Assembly: GCF_901709675.1 (NCBI RefSeq)
Contig: NC_051098.1
Span: 10,541,000 to 10,604,999 of the forward strand
Direction of reading: 5' to 3'
DNA length: 64,000 nt
From: Syngnathus acus
Taxonomy: Eukaryota > Chordata > Actinopteri > Syngnathiformes > Syngnathidae
Part shown: piece after piece, positions 34,521 to 47,340 of the stretch
How the letters are laid out: the number at the start of each line of letters is the position of its first letter
Numbering within the stretch: position 1 is the first letter of the stretch
The notes under the pieces: model-generated
Told to the model about the DNA's origin: nothing
What the model saw: the letters and a program-made list of their open reading frames with translations, nothing else
The model's database searches: none
Program-made: the position numbers and the translations under genes

Positions 34521-37500
34521 GCAGTAAAAATCAAGATTGAGCTGTCTTTTTACATTCCAGCCGTGATGTGTGCACGTTGGTATCCTACTGCTGGAGAGAC
34601 TTGCTGCACTTTGCCTTGCCACATTGTTTAAAATTAATCAATGTACGAATATGTACCTGCAGCCATCCTTTAAACGAGTTTAAAATAACGAACTTGTCAT
34701 TTCCCCCACTCGCCGCTTCTACGTCTTTGTATTTGGTGATACGTTTACGTGCAGCTACTCACTGTGCAGCTAGTGTGCGTCTATCTTATCCACTACAGCC
34801 CACAGTGAATGTTTTATACCCCCCCCCCCCCCCCCCCCAATACAAACATTTCATGAATGCTTAAAATAGTTCACATTTTTCCTTCAAATGAACGTCAACC
34901 TCAAGTGTGCATACACGGGCCTTCCACCTTGAAAACGCCAGTTTGGTTTATTTTTCTATTCCAGTGTGAAATAGCAGCGAGGTGCCTGTTTGTAAATGTC
35001 AAAATGCTCGTTAATGACACGTAGTTTGATAAGCGGGGGGCTTTTCTTCGAATCTCCTGCAGACATAATGCTCTCCAGATGTGCGCCTGCTTGTGGACTG
35101 CATGGCTGCCAAGTGAACTTGCACAATCCTCTCATCTGCCCAGACGTCAATAAGATAGAATGAGGAATTATTAAGACTTCCGCTTTTTTTTTTTTTTTTT
35201 TTTTAAATTCCGGGGTTAGCTGCACTGTAAATTACACCATCACGCCATTACGCATACCTCCCCACATCCTCTTAAATTTATGAATAAGCGCTCGATGTGG
35301 TTACACAACCAGCGAGACATACGTCGCCTAGCAACCGCATTATGGAACCATCATCCGATGGATAAAGTTTTATAACTTCACTCCTCGCCAAATGTGCGTC
35401 ATGTTTAAGATGAAATAATAGTTTTAAAGGGACTGTCTGAACCTATTTTAAATGCAATTCAATAGTATTACTACAGTGCTTAAAAAAAGCAAAAAAATAT
35501 ATATCTTTAGCAGATTTCACCATTTCTGTGTATGTATTTAAGAAAATGAAAATTTTTGTTTTAAATCCCATATTCCAATCACAATTATTTTCATTTTGAG
35601 CATCGATGCACAAAATAATAATAATTAAAAAGGTCAAAATACCAATAAAGTTCTATAGATTTTTTTTAACCGCATCTCTTTTCTGGTAGCTTAATGCTAA
35701 CACATAATACACACCAAAGAAGGAATAACAAATTGTGTTTTATCCCTTTAAAGAATGGCTATTTGAGTACAACTCAATTGTGAAACTCTTCTTTATGTGT
35801 TTCTCTTTGTCATTATACTGCCCCTGGTGTCCAGGGTGCACACACCGCAAGGAGCTGGTATGGCTGATTCGCATTTGCGTTTATTTTGATGGGGAAAGAT
35901 GGTTTTGAGTGTTTTGAAATATGAGTGTGATGCTGTTTTGTTGTCAAAATGTAAAATGCGAAAGTGACCTACCATCTAGCTGGCCTCCCATTTCACAAAT
36001 TCTGGACACCAATTCATTCCCTGGCACATAGAATAAAATAAAGGCCACACCTCCACACAACGCCATAGCATGTCAAGATATTGTCCAGCTCTTTTCTCTT
36101 TTACTTACTCAATTTGAGCAGGAAATGAGTTTTAGCGAGCACTCACTAAACTGATTGTGACTTGACTGTATGATTGTGCAATGTGTTTTGGTCAAGTGGT
36201 TTGGCAAATAACCTCTGTGGTCAAAATGAAAAACAAAAAGGATTATTGCATTTATGAAAAAACCCCCACATTTTTCTAATCAACCCATTGTGGGATATGT
36301 TACGTGTTGCACCTTCTCACACTGTGGTGTTTGTTTTAACTGGCTAAGATGAATGCTTTTGAAAGTTGCAGGTCTCAGTAATTGTTATTTCCAAATGGAT
36401 TCATAGCATTTTTTGAAAAAGTCTCTTCCAATTTTTCCCATTTGAGGAGCTATGGTACTGCATTCATTGTGACAGCCAGTCTAAAACATGCCAATACAAA
36501 AGTGGCAGTGATAAATACAATGTTATTTTTCTAATGATCAGCATCAAAAGAAGGGAAGAGCCATTAGAAGTGCATTATAACTACGGTAAGTGCAGCAGCA
36601 GGCTCTCGCCTGCAGTGTAACCATAGCGACGTCCCTCTTTACGTTGAAATCGTTCGCCTCAGTTGAGTCAGGGTTGATGGGCATTTCTGCATGGGATCTT
36701 GATTTTGTTGCATTTATTGTTGTCTTCTTTTTTTTTTTCCCCCACCCCATTTTCATCCGCGATGGCATACATCCATATTCTGGCTGGCTTTGCTCCTCTG
36801 TTGCCATGGCAACACCTGCTGTCTTGCTGCATAAGTGTCTCATGTTTAGGCAAGGAGAAGAGATAGATGGCGGCAGCCGGGGGTGAGCAGATACAGGTTG
36901 TGGCAAGAGTTTCTCTTAAAGCATAAATTCAAGTCAGCATGTTTATTAATCTTTTGCATTTCCCTCAGTTCTATTTCTGTCTTAAAAAAATCTTTATCAT
37001 CCTTCCGCTAACTGGTGCTCCCTGAGTCAAACACATAAAAACACACAGACAATGTTCTTTTTTGAAAATCCCTGTGGCGAGCAAGTATGTCTTTTCCTGT
37101 GTCAGCAGCTCTTTCTTTAGCTTCGGTTTTCACGTTTTGACACTTAACTATGTGTGTCACTTGACAAACAGGCCTTTGCTAAAGAAAACACGTGGACCTG
37201 ACTTGTCAGGAATCGATGATTACTTCCCCTTGTCACCCGTGTTTGCATTTGTGTCTGCTTCGTCCTTTTTATTCGCCCATCATTTTGTGGCCGTTGTAGT
37301 CACGATGAAAGCAATTTCAAAAATCAAACAGAATGCAACTATAGACACGCATCTGCAATTTCCCTATAAAGAAAAACATTTTCACATTGGGCCATTGGCA
37401 AAGCATCTGTCACTGCCAGTAATCCATCTCTAATTCTCTCCACATGATGATGAATCATAAAGAAGCTTCAGTTAAAGATTTTTGTTAGCACGCCTTTAAT

Positions 37501-40500
37501 ATTGTGTGGCACAACATAACATTTGCAAAGAGAACAAAACTCCAAGGAGGAAACTTTAACCGGTGCAAGATGGTCCTCTTGTTATGTGTGATATTCTTGT
37601 CTCATTGTTAAATGGTGATATTGTATTTCTCCGAATATAAGTAACTTTTTTTCCACCACCTGTCCTCAAATCCACATTTCTAGACAGCCACAACACGTCA
37701 TCACTGGTCAACAGTTTTTGGAACGGGCACACGGGCTACTCATGCGGTGGCCATGTTGAAAACATGAACCAGATCATCTTGTATTTTTATATTTGGAGAC
37801 ATGGAACCACTAGCTTCAGTAAAATGTGTTTGTTGCAGTAATCACAGCATTCTCAGTAATTTTTAGCCTAGGTGGCTTACAACCTTGAAGAACTCTTTCC
37901 CGTACCGTTCCCGTCGGGGGATAAAAGATAAACTTACCATCTGTTACCTGTTAAAATCATCACTGCAGGAGGTCGAAGGAGACGCTCTCCAAAGACTGCT
38001 CTTTCCTTTAAGAATGTCAAAAACTTTCAGCGCATGCATTTTCGCTCAGTCATCTCCTGTCTTACTACTTTGTGTTAACATTTCAATTACTTCATTGAAT
38101 TGTATGTATTCCTTTATTAGATGTCTTTTAAACAAATGTAGTGTTGACTGTTGGCTTTGACTGTCAGAAGAAAAAATGTCACTAAATTGTTCGAAAGTGC
38201 GCATTATTTGGCACTTCAAAGCCTAAATTAATATTTTATATTTCTGAGACAGCTGGGATAGGCTTCGGCAGACCCGCGACCCTCCTGAGGATAAGTGGTT
38301 CAGAAAATGGATGGATGGATAGTTCCAAAAATTCACATTAGGCATTTAGTTGGTGTGAAATCCCTTATGGCAAAAATTCCCCAAACACACAACGGCCGAG
38401 TTATTAATTTTTGTACAATTTAAGGACCAGAGACAACTCAGAAGAGTTCTACTCCACTTCCAGAATTGCCAAATATTTTCTAAGCTCCTCCCATTACATT
38501 TCTCAAGAATCTCCAGTGTGGAGTAAGTTAGTTTCGGCATCAGATTTTCATTTTCCAGTGCCACTTTGATCGGTGTGGATTAGGCACCTGAAACTCATTC
38601 AGATTACACAAGAGTTGCTGAAATGTAAATCTCCAAACAGAGCTTTTGTGTTTGCTAATCTTGGCTGAGGTTTCTGAGGTTTCCTTGTGACGCCAGCCAT
38701 TGTGTATTGTAGCGTGCAGACGGGACCCTTGTCTCGCAACCAGTCCTGCACTGGTCTGACGATGGAGTCTGCCACCGTCTCCAAGTCTACATCCCGAAAT
38801 AGAATCAACTTGTCATCACTTGATGAGGAAACTGTGTGGACATGAGAAATAGAGTTTAAAATACCATGACTCCAATTCAGAGTGGCCCTCTCCACTCATG
38901 CCTTTTGCTCCAGGTAAAGGGCAGCCAACCATCTCCTCCCTTTACTCGGTGCCCGGCCCGACCGCAGGAATGCGAGCCACTGTCAGGGAGCTGTAAAGTG
39001 CTGACGCGGGGGTCAGCAAGCGTTTACACACATGTGGCTTTACTTTCACAACTCTGTCAACTTTTTTCTCCTTTTTATTTTTCATCTGCTCCTTGCACCT
39101 TTTTTCTGTTTTATATCAATACGTTACGACATTACGATATTTGTTTTGAGGATGCTAAAAGCGCTAAAAGAAATCTAACGAGTGAGCGAGCTGTTTTTGA
39201 TTAGACATTGAACATTTGTCATCGCATTTATTGTCGTACTTGTTTAGACCTGAGCCGTTTGATAGGGCCTGTCTTCAGGAAACACGAAATGTCGGACCAG
39301 AAAAGGGCATCTTGCCTGTTTATCTGTTTTTCCTGTTCCAAAAGAGCCTCACTCTGCTAATGTTGTACAAGGGACACTGGGAAATGTCAAGTTCTTAGCC
39401 AGCAACTGGCTCGACTGTGTTATGAAGCTCATGTTTATTTGGAATCAAGTCGAGAAGCAAACACTTGTCTCGTCCAGACTGAAAATGTGTAAATAACCTA
39501 ACCTTTCTCCTCTTCCTCCTCAGCACTTTCAGAGCATGCTGAAGACCAAGTTGAATGTGCTGACGCTGAGAAAGGAACCGTTGCCCACGGTGATCTTCCA
39601 CGAGCCCGAGGCCATTGAACTTTGCTCAACCACACCACTTACAAAGAACAAAACCCAAGCTGGATATAAGGTAAAATCACATAAATCCTTAAAATCCTCA
39701 AATCCAGTCTTTCCCATGAATGCTAATTCTATAATAGTATTACGGACTGGACACACAAGTTCTATTCATTCCCACAACGTGCTTTACCTAACCCGCCACT
39801 GTACCTGGCTATTACAGTCTGATAATTAAGATGCTTTAATTTTGGAATTCTTGCAGTGCTCAAACATGTGACTGATTCGCAACAACAGAATCTCAAACTT
39901 CCTTAGATTCGTATGTGGACGTGAAGTGAAAGTTGGTATAAAAGCCCTCGATTGGCACACACATGGCTTACATTCACAGACTGTGACTTTTAATGCTCAG
40001 TGATGGACTTCGAGACATTCATTATTCTTCATCTGCATCACAACGCTCGTTTTATTGGATCGCCTTGGTCTATAATTTGGCAACCACTGATTTTCAGTCT
40101 TACTGTTTTTGTCAGCAAGTGAAATTATGGCTCAGGGCTTCACGTCAGCACAAGTGTGCAAAGTCGGTGTCATCCACTGACGTAATGCGACAACGATGCC
40201 AAAATGAAGGGACGTTTTTGATTTGCAGTCGTTTTACGGCTCAGCAATTCAATTTGTTGATGCAAAGTCGTAGTAGTGGGCACATTGTGTCGCACTGTTG
40301 GCTCTCAGTGCCATGAAAGAAGATAAATATTGATACGTCGCCTTGGTGAAGGCTGAACATAGCTGGACTTGATCGCCCTCTCTTCCCGGTGTGAATCCCA
40401 ACATCCACTTGTAGCCTCTGAGCTCACTGCACTTTCCAGCAGCGTCGTAAAGGAAGCCAAGCCACGTTGCCGTGGATACCACTACCACTATTTAGCAGAG

Positions 40501-43500
40501 CACCAGCCACATAAAAGTAATCTCTCCCATCTGTTTGCGAAACCTCCTAAAATGTGAACCGGCCTTCCTCGCCACCTTCCGTCTGCTGGCAGGTGTAACA
40601 TCCTGTTTGACTCACTACCTGTCTGTATATCTGTCTGCCAGAATGTCTCCACTTCCAGACACTTTTTTGCCTCAACGCTGTAACGAGAGAAAACGGACAA
40701 CACAATAGCGGCTTTGCTCTCCCCGCCATCCGCCCTGCTGACTTTTATATGCAACAGTACAATATGACACCATTTATTATCCTTGCAGTGTTTTATATTC
40801 TCTCTTCTGCTTCCTTCATCCTCCTCCTTCCCTTAGTTCCCCTTTGAGCTCGCAGTCTCAGATTGCAAACAGAAAGGCTGGCTGAGGACTGCTGACATAC
40901 TGCCAAAGCTATCAGCTAGCATGGATGAAAGGCCACCTCTCATTTCCCTGGCTGGTTTGCTGATGTTAAAGCACTTCACATCCAATGAGACACTGTGCTA
41001 CTTTTCAATTTGCACCCATACCAGAGGTGCAGCCAGAGATCAACCAGTTTGATTTGTTCAACATCATTTTGCAGTTAACTCCCGTCTTGAATTTGGGTCT
41101 TGCAGTATTTCTCAGTCTCTTGCGCATATCCCAAAAAATTAATTTCCGTGTCACTGTGTCAAGGAAAAATCTTCAATGGCAGGTTTAGTTCTTTCATGAG
41201 AAAGTTTGTGGAAAATGTTCAATCCTGATCTGGTTTTTGTTTGCACCATGTGTAGACCAGATGTGATAGCTGTGTCCGATACATCGTGTAAATAGTGTGA
41301 CATCACGCCAGCACCACACAAAAATAACCCGTCAATTAATTCAATGGAGCACACACAAGTCCAATGGTGGAAATTGTACATTTCATTCTAAAAAGACACA
41401 AAAGAAACCCACAAAACACTTGACATCATCATTACATATAGACTTAAAGCAACGCACAGCACACTCGTGCACGCACGCACATCGCTCATCTATCTTTGCA
41501 TGCCTTGGCAAGTGGAGCCAGCTGTGCTGTGCTGATTGAATAAGTTTTGAGGAATGTTAACAACCTCCTCAGGAATGCTGCATTCATTCCCTAGCCGTGG
41601 ATTCCCAGTCATGTAGGGGGATTCAAACACCGGGGCCTTCTGAGGGAAAATGTCAAGATAGCCTCAGTCCGTGACACTGCAACATTTGTTTTTTTGACCT
41701 CTACATCCGCTGCTGGTGCCAATTTTCTGTTAAGATAATCAGTTAGTAGTTTAGCTAAGGTTGTTTAAACAGTATACACTTGTCAATTTGGTCTTGGTAT
41801 GTGGTCACTGCAATTCTAGTAATGCTGTGCCACGTTCACGGACAGGAGTTTTTTTCTTCTCCGGCCACTGAGCAGGAAATTACCGAAACATCCTTCATAC
41901 TTGCTCCCAGACCCGATTCTATGCATGGGTTCTTCAAAATCTCTCCCCTCCCCTTCCCCATCCGACCCCTTTTCTCTCCTTTGCTGTTTCCAATCCTCTC
42001 TTCAGGGTCGGATATCTCTTCGTGGCTTCCCACGCTTCACCTCCATAATTTCCTCTGTTCCTTCTCCATTGATAACGGAAACAGCTGTGCCCCACTGCTG
42101 CATCTTCCATGCATACGAAGTGTTTCAGTGAAAAAGCACAAATGTTCCTGTCTGTCCTCCTACCAGCCAGCTCCCAGGACTGAGGATGTTTGCTTTGTCT
42201 CCCTCTGTGTATCCGTTGCTCAAACTTTGCATTTACTCATCATCTTCACTTCCCATCTTGAAACAACAGCCTTCACTCACTGCCCTTCTTACTCAGGATC
42301 TGAATTTGCTTGTATGGCTTTTGTTCTTTACTGCTAAATAAACTTTTGTTTCTTCTCCGATTTCACGCGAGCTCTGGAAACGTGGGTGAAAATTAGGATT
42401 TTATGTGCAGGGTTGCAGTGCCGCAGCAAAAACACAATCAAAATAATCTGGATTATTTTTTTTTTTTCTTCTTCCATAATCGTGATTTATTGATACTGTA
42501 TTTTTCCTGTGATTGATCTGTGATTTAATGGTGCTGCATGTAATGATTAACATTTACAATGGAAAATGTCATCAAATGGTGGTAATCTGGATAGACACAT
42601 ATGCACACGTACACGCACACGAAAAGGAAGGCTCGCAATGGTAAAGTGACATTTGTTTGGTTTCCTTGACTTTCCTCTGTTTTTCTCCATTTCTCTCCCA
42701 CACTTCCCCTTTTCAACACCGTAGGCCGCCTCCCCTCATTCTGTATTTATACTGTCGTGAAATCACACGGAATCAATATTTGAACTTAAGTCTGACGATT
42801 GTGAAATGTTAACAATTAGCTAATTGAGGGAGTGTAAAACTGTGGAGGGGATGTGAGAATAAGTGAGATGAAGGGTGTACGTGCTACGTGTAAACTGAAG
42901 AAACCAATAAAAGCGAGAGTAGGAAACATTATAAGAAGAGGCAGCAACAGAGGAGAAACACATGGAAAGTTGAAACAAAGGACTTTGTAGCTCTCTGAGA
43001 TGATTTAAAGATGTATGCCTGGCTTTCAATCACTTGGAGGACTGCAGATGCGTGCTGGTCGGTGACGGATTTAGGAGATCAATTTTAGCCTGAACTTGCG
43101 ATGAAAGCTGCAGTCCAGCAACTTTGTGGTTTGACTCACACAAACTCCTGACTGTTGTTTTCAACGGAATGTTTTGCTTCTATTCAGAAATTTCCTGACA
43201 CACTCGCCACAAAACCATTGTGTTGACATATTGTGCATGGAAACGTTTTACAATGTGTTCAATATAGTATTTCCTTTATGCTAACAGGATTTGCTTTCTT
43301 TAGAATGACAGGTTCACAGAAATTGGCTAATTTAATCAGCTCACCGATTAATTGCTCAGACTCTACTTTTCACAATTAAAAAGTAATCCTGGTATAAGTG
43401 ATGGGAATGAAACTTCCAAACTGCTTCATGAACCAGTTGTTGTATTTTTCGACTCCTGAAGATAGCGCTGTTGGTTTGACGATAGACTTTTAAGAAAGTC

Positions 43501-45708
43501 AGCCCAATGTTGAGCTTAGAGTGCCATCTTGAGGATTCAAAAATAAAATTGGTTCATGAAGCAAATTTGAAGCTTCATTTTCCCGTCACTAACTGGTACT
43601 GTCGATCTTATGTAGTTTAGTTCTTATATTGTCTCCTAACCTACAACCTAAACTTAGTTTAGACTAAAAGTAAGTCATGTGAATATGTTATTTTTCCCCT
43701 TTCCATCCAACTTGCACACCTACAAGCTATGTTGCACCTCAATTTGAAACATTTATCAGCAAGTGAAGAGAATCAAATTCCAAAGGCAGTAACTGAGACA
43801 CAAACGGGTTTCCCATGGGAAAGGGGCATGCAAACCTCTGGGGAGACAACACCAGCTGCATGTTTGGCCTTCAACCCTGTGAACAAAAAACTCAAATAAA
43901 ACCCAGAAGCCGGCAATCTGAGTGAGGTTTAAACAAATTATTCAATAGCAGAATAAGAGACTGAGGAAAGCAGACCTCGGTTACTCAATGTGGCATTTGA
44001 CATTCAAGTAGAAACCGTTGGCTATGTCAGGGATTTGGTCCAGGCTTGTGTAGGGGGAGTAGTTGTTTTTGGCTCACTTTATCTTTGGAGCTCTCATCGT
44101 GATTTCTCCATCAAAGCTGCACAGCGTTGTTATTTCAAGCGTCCTTGAAATACTTTAAAGTGCCCTCAATCAGGCAAATGATTGTTTTTCACCAATTGTG
44201 AGACATTACACCCAAGCCATCGTATTTGCTGTACAAATCGGACCGCTATTAATAATCCAAACATCATGTTAAGCAACCGACTAAAATATCCACGTTTTTA
44301 CTTGGGGATGGTGAAGTTGTGAAATACTATCACCATGAATTTTCATACTTCCTGAGATTTTTGTTCTCTCGTCGCTCGTTCATTGGCTGACAGAACCACA
44401 CACCCAGTGACTAGCGGATTGTTATACATGCTTTCTTGAAAGATCCCATTCATTTAAAGTCATGGTGGAGAAAAGAGGCTTTGCGCTGGCAGTGGCAGAC
44501 TAAACATAACTGTAAAAGCAGGAAAGTATGTTCTGAATAAAACCAGACATGGGTGTCTGCTCTCTGTCATACAGTCAGTCTGACTTGTATTTTTTTAACA
44601 TGTATTCATTTTTAATTCGGATTGATTCTTGGGTTGTATCATCTTGTTTTCGAGGTGGTCCCAAACATGTACTGGTCATACTTTTTTTTGTTGAAGCGAG
44701 AACAAATACTGGCAGTTTTTTTTCCAGAGTATACATTTAAAATATTCTATAGTATAATACAATAAAATGGCACATCCCTCCTAATGTGTGCAGAAATGTG
44801 TCAATGTAATAAAAGTTTGAAAGAGAAATATCCTCCACTGTAAACACAGACGGGAGTGAAAACTATTTGAGTATATTTTGCTCATCCAAAGCTCCTCCTC
44901 TGTGTATTTTTATAAAGTCGTAAAGAGTAGTGTAGCAAAAGGGCACAAGTGAGCCATTATTGTTGGACTCTTCTCAGACTGGCGGAGTTCCCATCCAGAA
45001 CTGTGTGAAGAACTTCACAAATTATCCATGTCAATCTCGTCAGTCTGTCGCCGCCCTAGTATGCCGTGTTGTTTTCCATTGTGTGGAGGCTGGTTCAGTC
45101 ACTGTTGAGAAAAATATTTTTTTTCTTTGGATATGAGTACAAACAGCCTTCGAGTTTGCAGTTTTTTTAAATTGCTGTACAACAAAGAGTATTGGTTAAA
45201 TGCTATGTGATGTCATTTTCTGCAGGTGACCTACCTGGGCAAGGTGACTATTTCTGGGACCAATTTCTTGTCTGGCTGCACAGAGTCAGCGGTGGTCGGT
45301 CTGGTGGAGCATCGTGCTCTCGCTAACCCTGGCAGCTCTCTCCTGGAGATACGACCCTTCCAGGTTCGTCTCCACCACCTGGATGGGCACGGCGAGGCCT
45401 CAGTAACCATGGACACCTACCAGGTGGCACGGATCGCATATTGCACAGCCGACCACAGCGTCCGACCCAACGTCTTTGCCTGGATCTACCGGCAAATCAA
45501 CGACGATCTGACCTTCCAGATGGACTGCCACGCCGTGGAGTGTGAGAGCAAGCTCGAGGCTAAGAAGCTAGCGCACTCCATGATGGAGGCTTTCCGCAAG
45601 ACTTTCCACAGCATGCGCTGCGATGGGCGCATCCACAAGAGCGGCTCTTCAGATGAGTTCGCCGAGGATTCTTCTACTCCGGAAGACTCGACCCCAGATG
45701 ACGGTTGA
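34447..45708 (+). CDS. pid1: PID1, phosphotyrosine-interaction (PTB) domain protein 1 (3 coding exons)
   Basis: PID1 (NYGGF4) is a cytosolic PTB adaptor that binds LRP1 and dampens insulin signalling (family knowledge). The coding exons are 34447-34476 (MWQPASERLQ, ten codons), 39524-39670 (HFQSMLKTKLNVLTLRKEPL to KTQAGYK) and 45226-45708 (VTYLGKV to the stop TGA at 45706-45708). They give 219 residues; the human MWQP isoform has 217. The PTB fold begins at VTYLGKVTISG, continues through LLEIRPFQVRLHHLD and ARIAYCTADH, and ends in the helix AKKLAHSMMEAFRKTFHSM. The C-terminal tail is acidic (DEFAEDSSTPEDSTPDDG). All three junctions are phase 0 with GT-AG introns. Exon 1 was found by matching the MWQPATERLQ start known for the family; the DNA at the site is ATGTGGCAACCAGCG followed by a GTAGGA donor. 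Confidence 0.95.
34819..34838. repeat. Poly(C) tract
   Basis: Twenty consecutive C residues on the + strand, about 370 bases after PID1 exon 1. Confidence 0.95.
38249..38322 (+). mobile_element. 3' tail of a fish LINE (L2/CR1-like) or its SINE partner
   Basis: CAGCTGGGATAGGCTTCGGC, a CCCGCGACCCTC stretch, GGATAAGTGGTTCAGAAAAT and a terminal (GGAT)n. This is the standard 3' end shared by many teleost LINEs and LINE-tailed SINEs. No coding part is visible. Confidence 0.75.
39524..39670 (+). other. pid1: PID1 coding exon 2
   Basis: 147 bases, 49 codons, phase 0 at both ends. The acceptor follows a pyrimidine-rich tract (CTCCTCTTCCTCCTCAG). It codes the N-terminal extension before the PTB domain, with VIFHEPEAIELC conserved. 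Confidence 0.95.
39671..45225 (+). other. pid1: PID1 intron 2 (5.6 kb)
   Basis: Non-coding sequence holding the inverted-repeat element at 43395-43592. The remaining sequence is AT-rich and unique-looking. The open frame around 41780-42337 lacks an ATG at its 5' end and matches no family I know. Confidence 0.85.
43395..43592. mobile_element. 198-bp inverted-repeat MITE-like element
   Basis: The ends are TAAGTGATGGGAA and, on the opposite strand, TTAGTGACGGGAA. Beyond them TTCATGAACCA occurs near both ends in inverted orientation. CTGGTA directly repeats at 43389-43394 and 43593-43598 as a possible target-site duplication. No coding capacity. Family not assigned. Confidence 0.6.
45226..45708 (+). 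other. pid1: PID1 coding exon 3 (PTB domain)
   Basis: 483 bases including the stop. It codes nearly the whole PTB domain and the acidic tail. It is GC-rich compared with surrounding sequence, as expected for constrained coding DNA. No premature stop. Confidence 0.97.
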
Positions 45709-47340
45709 ACGGACGCTGATGGAAACTCCTGATCCCCATTCGTCGAAAACAACGGGGTGAAGGGAAGGACGGACAGATTAGCTGCTCTCTCTCATTCTCC
45801 CCTTTTACTTTCACTCTGACAATTAGCAGACGCTACGAATCAACTCAACGGCTATCGTAATACTTTGAAGATTTACAGTATATAACTCCCCAATCTGGGT
45901 CTTTGCGGCTGAAGTCACCCTCACTGATCCAGATATTTGTATTCCCATTTTTCCACAAGGGTCATCCGACACCCAGTCGAGGTACTTGACTATGGTCATT
46001 TAACCTTTTCTATCAATGGAACCACAAACTACAATGCCTCCATCTCAAGAAAGCCCGTTATTACAATGTCGAGACCCAGCAGAAATAGGCCTCTGGCTAT
46101 TTTGGGCCCCAATCCAGAGTTTCTAAGACTGGTGGAGCGCATTGATTCTGTGCTTGCGCAATAGTTACAATGCCTATAAAGGTACTCCATAATATCAGCA
46201 TATCATCTTCATGGTACCTTCTTCAGCTCCCCCTCATCTACAGGTATTTACTTTAATGGTACTTAGGTATGTCATGACATGTAGAACATCTATTCCAACA
46301 TATGTAGATGTTTCACATGTTCTGACCAGGATGGTAGCTGGAGCTTTTCTGTGACATGTTAATCATTCTTGTCTGACTTTTGTTTCAAACATACCAAAAT
46401 TCAGGCTTAACAGTGCCTGCCAGATTATGTGCCTCAATTTCATCTACATTTGTTTTGTCTAGGACCTGATTAGTACGTCTGGCTGAATGTGTTATGGCCG
46501 CTTATTTTGTTTTCTCTCTGTGGTTAGAGACGATTGTGTACACTACACAAGTGCTTGCAGAGCTTGTGAAAAGTAGAAAAACATGGAGTTGAGTTTAAAG
46601 GATACCGTGTGAACAGCTTTCAAGGGGCACTCACCTCCTGTGGCCCCCGGTAAGACTAGTGTCACCACCAGCGAGCCTTCGGAGATAACAGCTCAGATCT
46701 CCTGAATGTTTGGATATTCCAAAAGACTATGAATGCTTCTTTACACCATCTGAACTCACCTCGCTCTCAGAGAATTTTTTTATGCTATCACACTATAGGG
46801 CATGGGTGTCAAACTCATTTTTGTCACAGGCCGCATTGTACTCATAGTTTTGATTGTCAACGCCTTATATTATATAGTGTATAAGCTACACAACAAACTG
46901 ATGAAAATACTTTAAAAAGATGAATGGTAATAAAAATTGCTAGCAATATCTGTAGTTTTTAAAAGTGAAGATAATTTGCAGTTTTAGTATTGACACATGA
47001 AGTCAATTTGTCAATCTGGCCCCCGGGCCTTGGGTTTGACACCAATGCTATAGGGAGTGACAGCAAGTCAGTTTAACGCTACACATCAGCAGTACTGAAA
47101 GGCTCTCAAAGGGGATTGGTGGAGTTGGTCCCCACACTACGGATTCCAACATGACACACACTCAAGCAAGGCTAACATGCATGTACACACTCAGCCATAC
47201 ATCTTATTTTACATACTGTATGTAGATGCACATTGCATTGGGCTCACACTTAATAAGCTCATGTAAATAAAATGTATGTATCACTTTCCAAATATTACAG
47301 CATAAATGTGGATAAATATTTTAAATAAAAAAATAAGCTG
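45709..47340 (+). other. pid1: PID1 3' UTR
   Basis: Non-coding sequence with AATAAA signals at 47266-47271 and 47324-47329. If transcripts run to these sites, the UTR is about 1.6 kb and includes the hAT-type insertion at 46801-47047. Earlier weaker signals cannot be excluded. Confidence 0.5.
46793..47055. mobile_element. Complete 247-bp hAT-type MITE with 8-bp target-site duplication
   Basis: The element spans 46801-47047. Its termini are CATGGGTGTCAAACTCA and, on the opposite strand, CATTGGTGTCAAACCCA, matching at 15 of 17 positions. The octamer CTATAGGG flanks both sides (46793-46800 and 47048-47055). An 8-bp duplication is the hAT hallmark. It has no ORF, so it must have been mobilised in trans. 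Confidence 0.88.

Larger units (their letters stand above)
34477..39523 (+). other. pid1: PID1 intron 1 (5.0 kb)
   Basis: Contains a 20-base poly-C run at 34819-34838, a poly-T run near 35186 and a fish LINE/SINE 3' tail at 38249-38322. No internal gene is supported. Confidence 0.85.

Noticed and set aside
39536-39670. PID1 starting at the internal Met of exon 2
   Set aside because: Exon 2 is open upstream of that Met to the acceptor (HFQS), and a matching MWQP exon is present at 34447.
41780-42337. 185-residue open frame with a signal-peptide-like start inside PID1 intron 2
   Set aside because: The frame begins with TTG, has no family resemblance, and is rich in low-complexity Ser/Pro/Leu from pyrimidine-rich DNA. 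Nothing supports expression.
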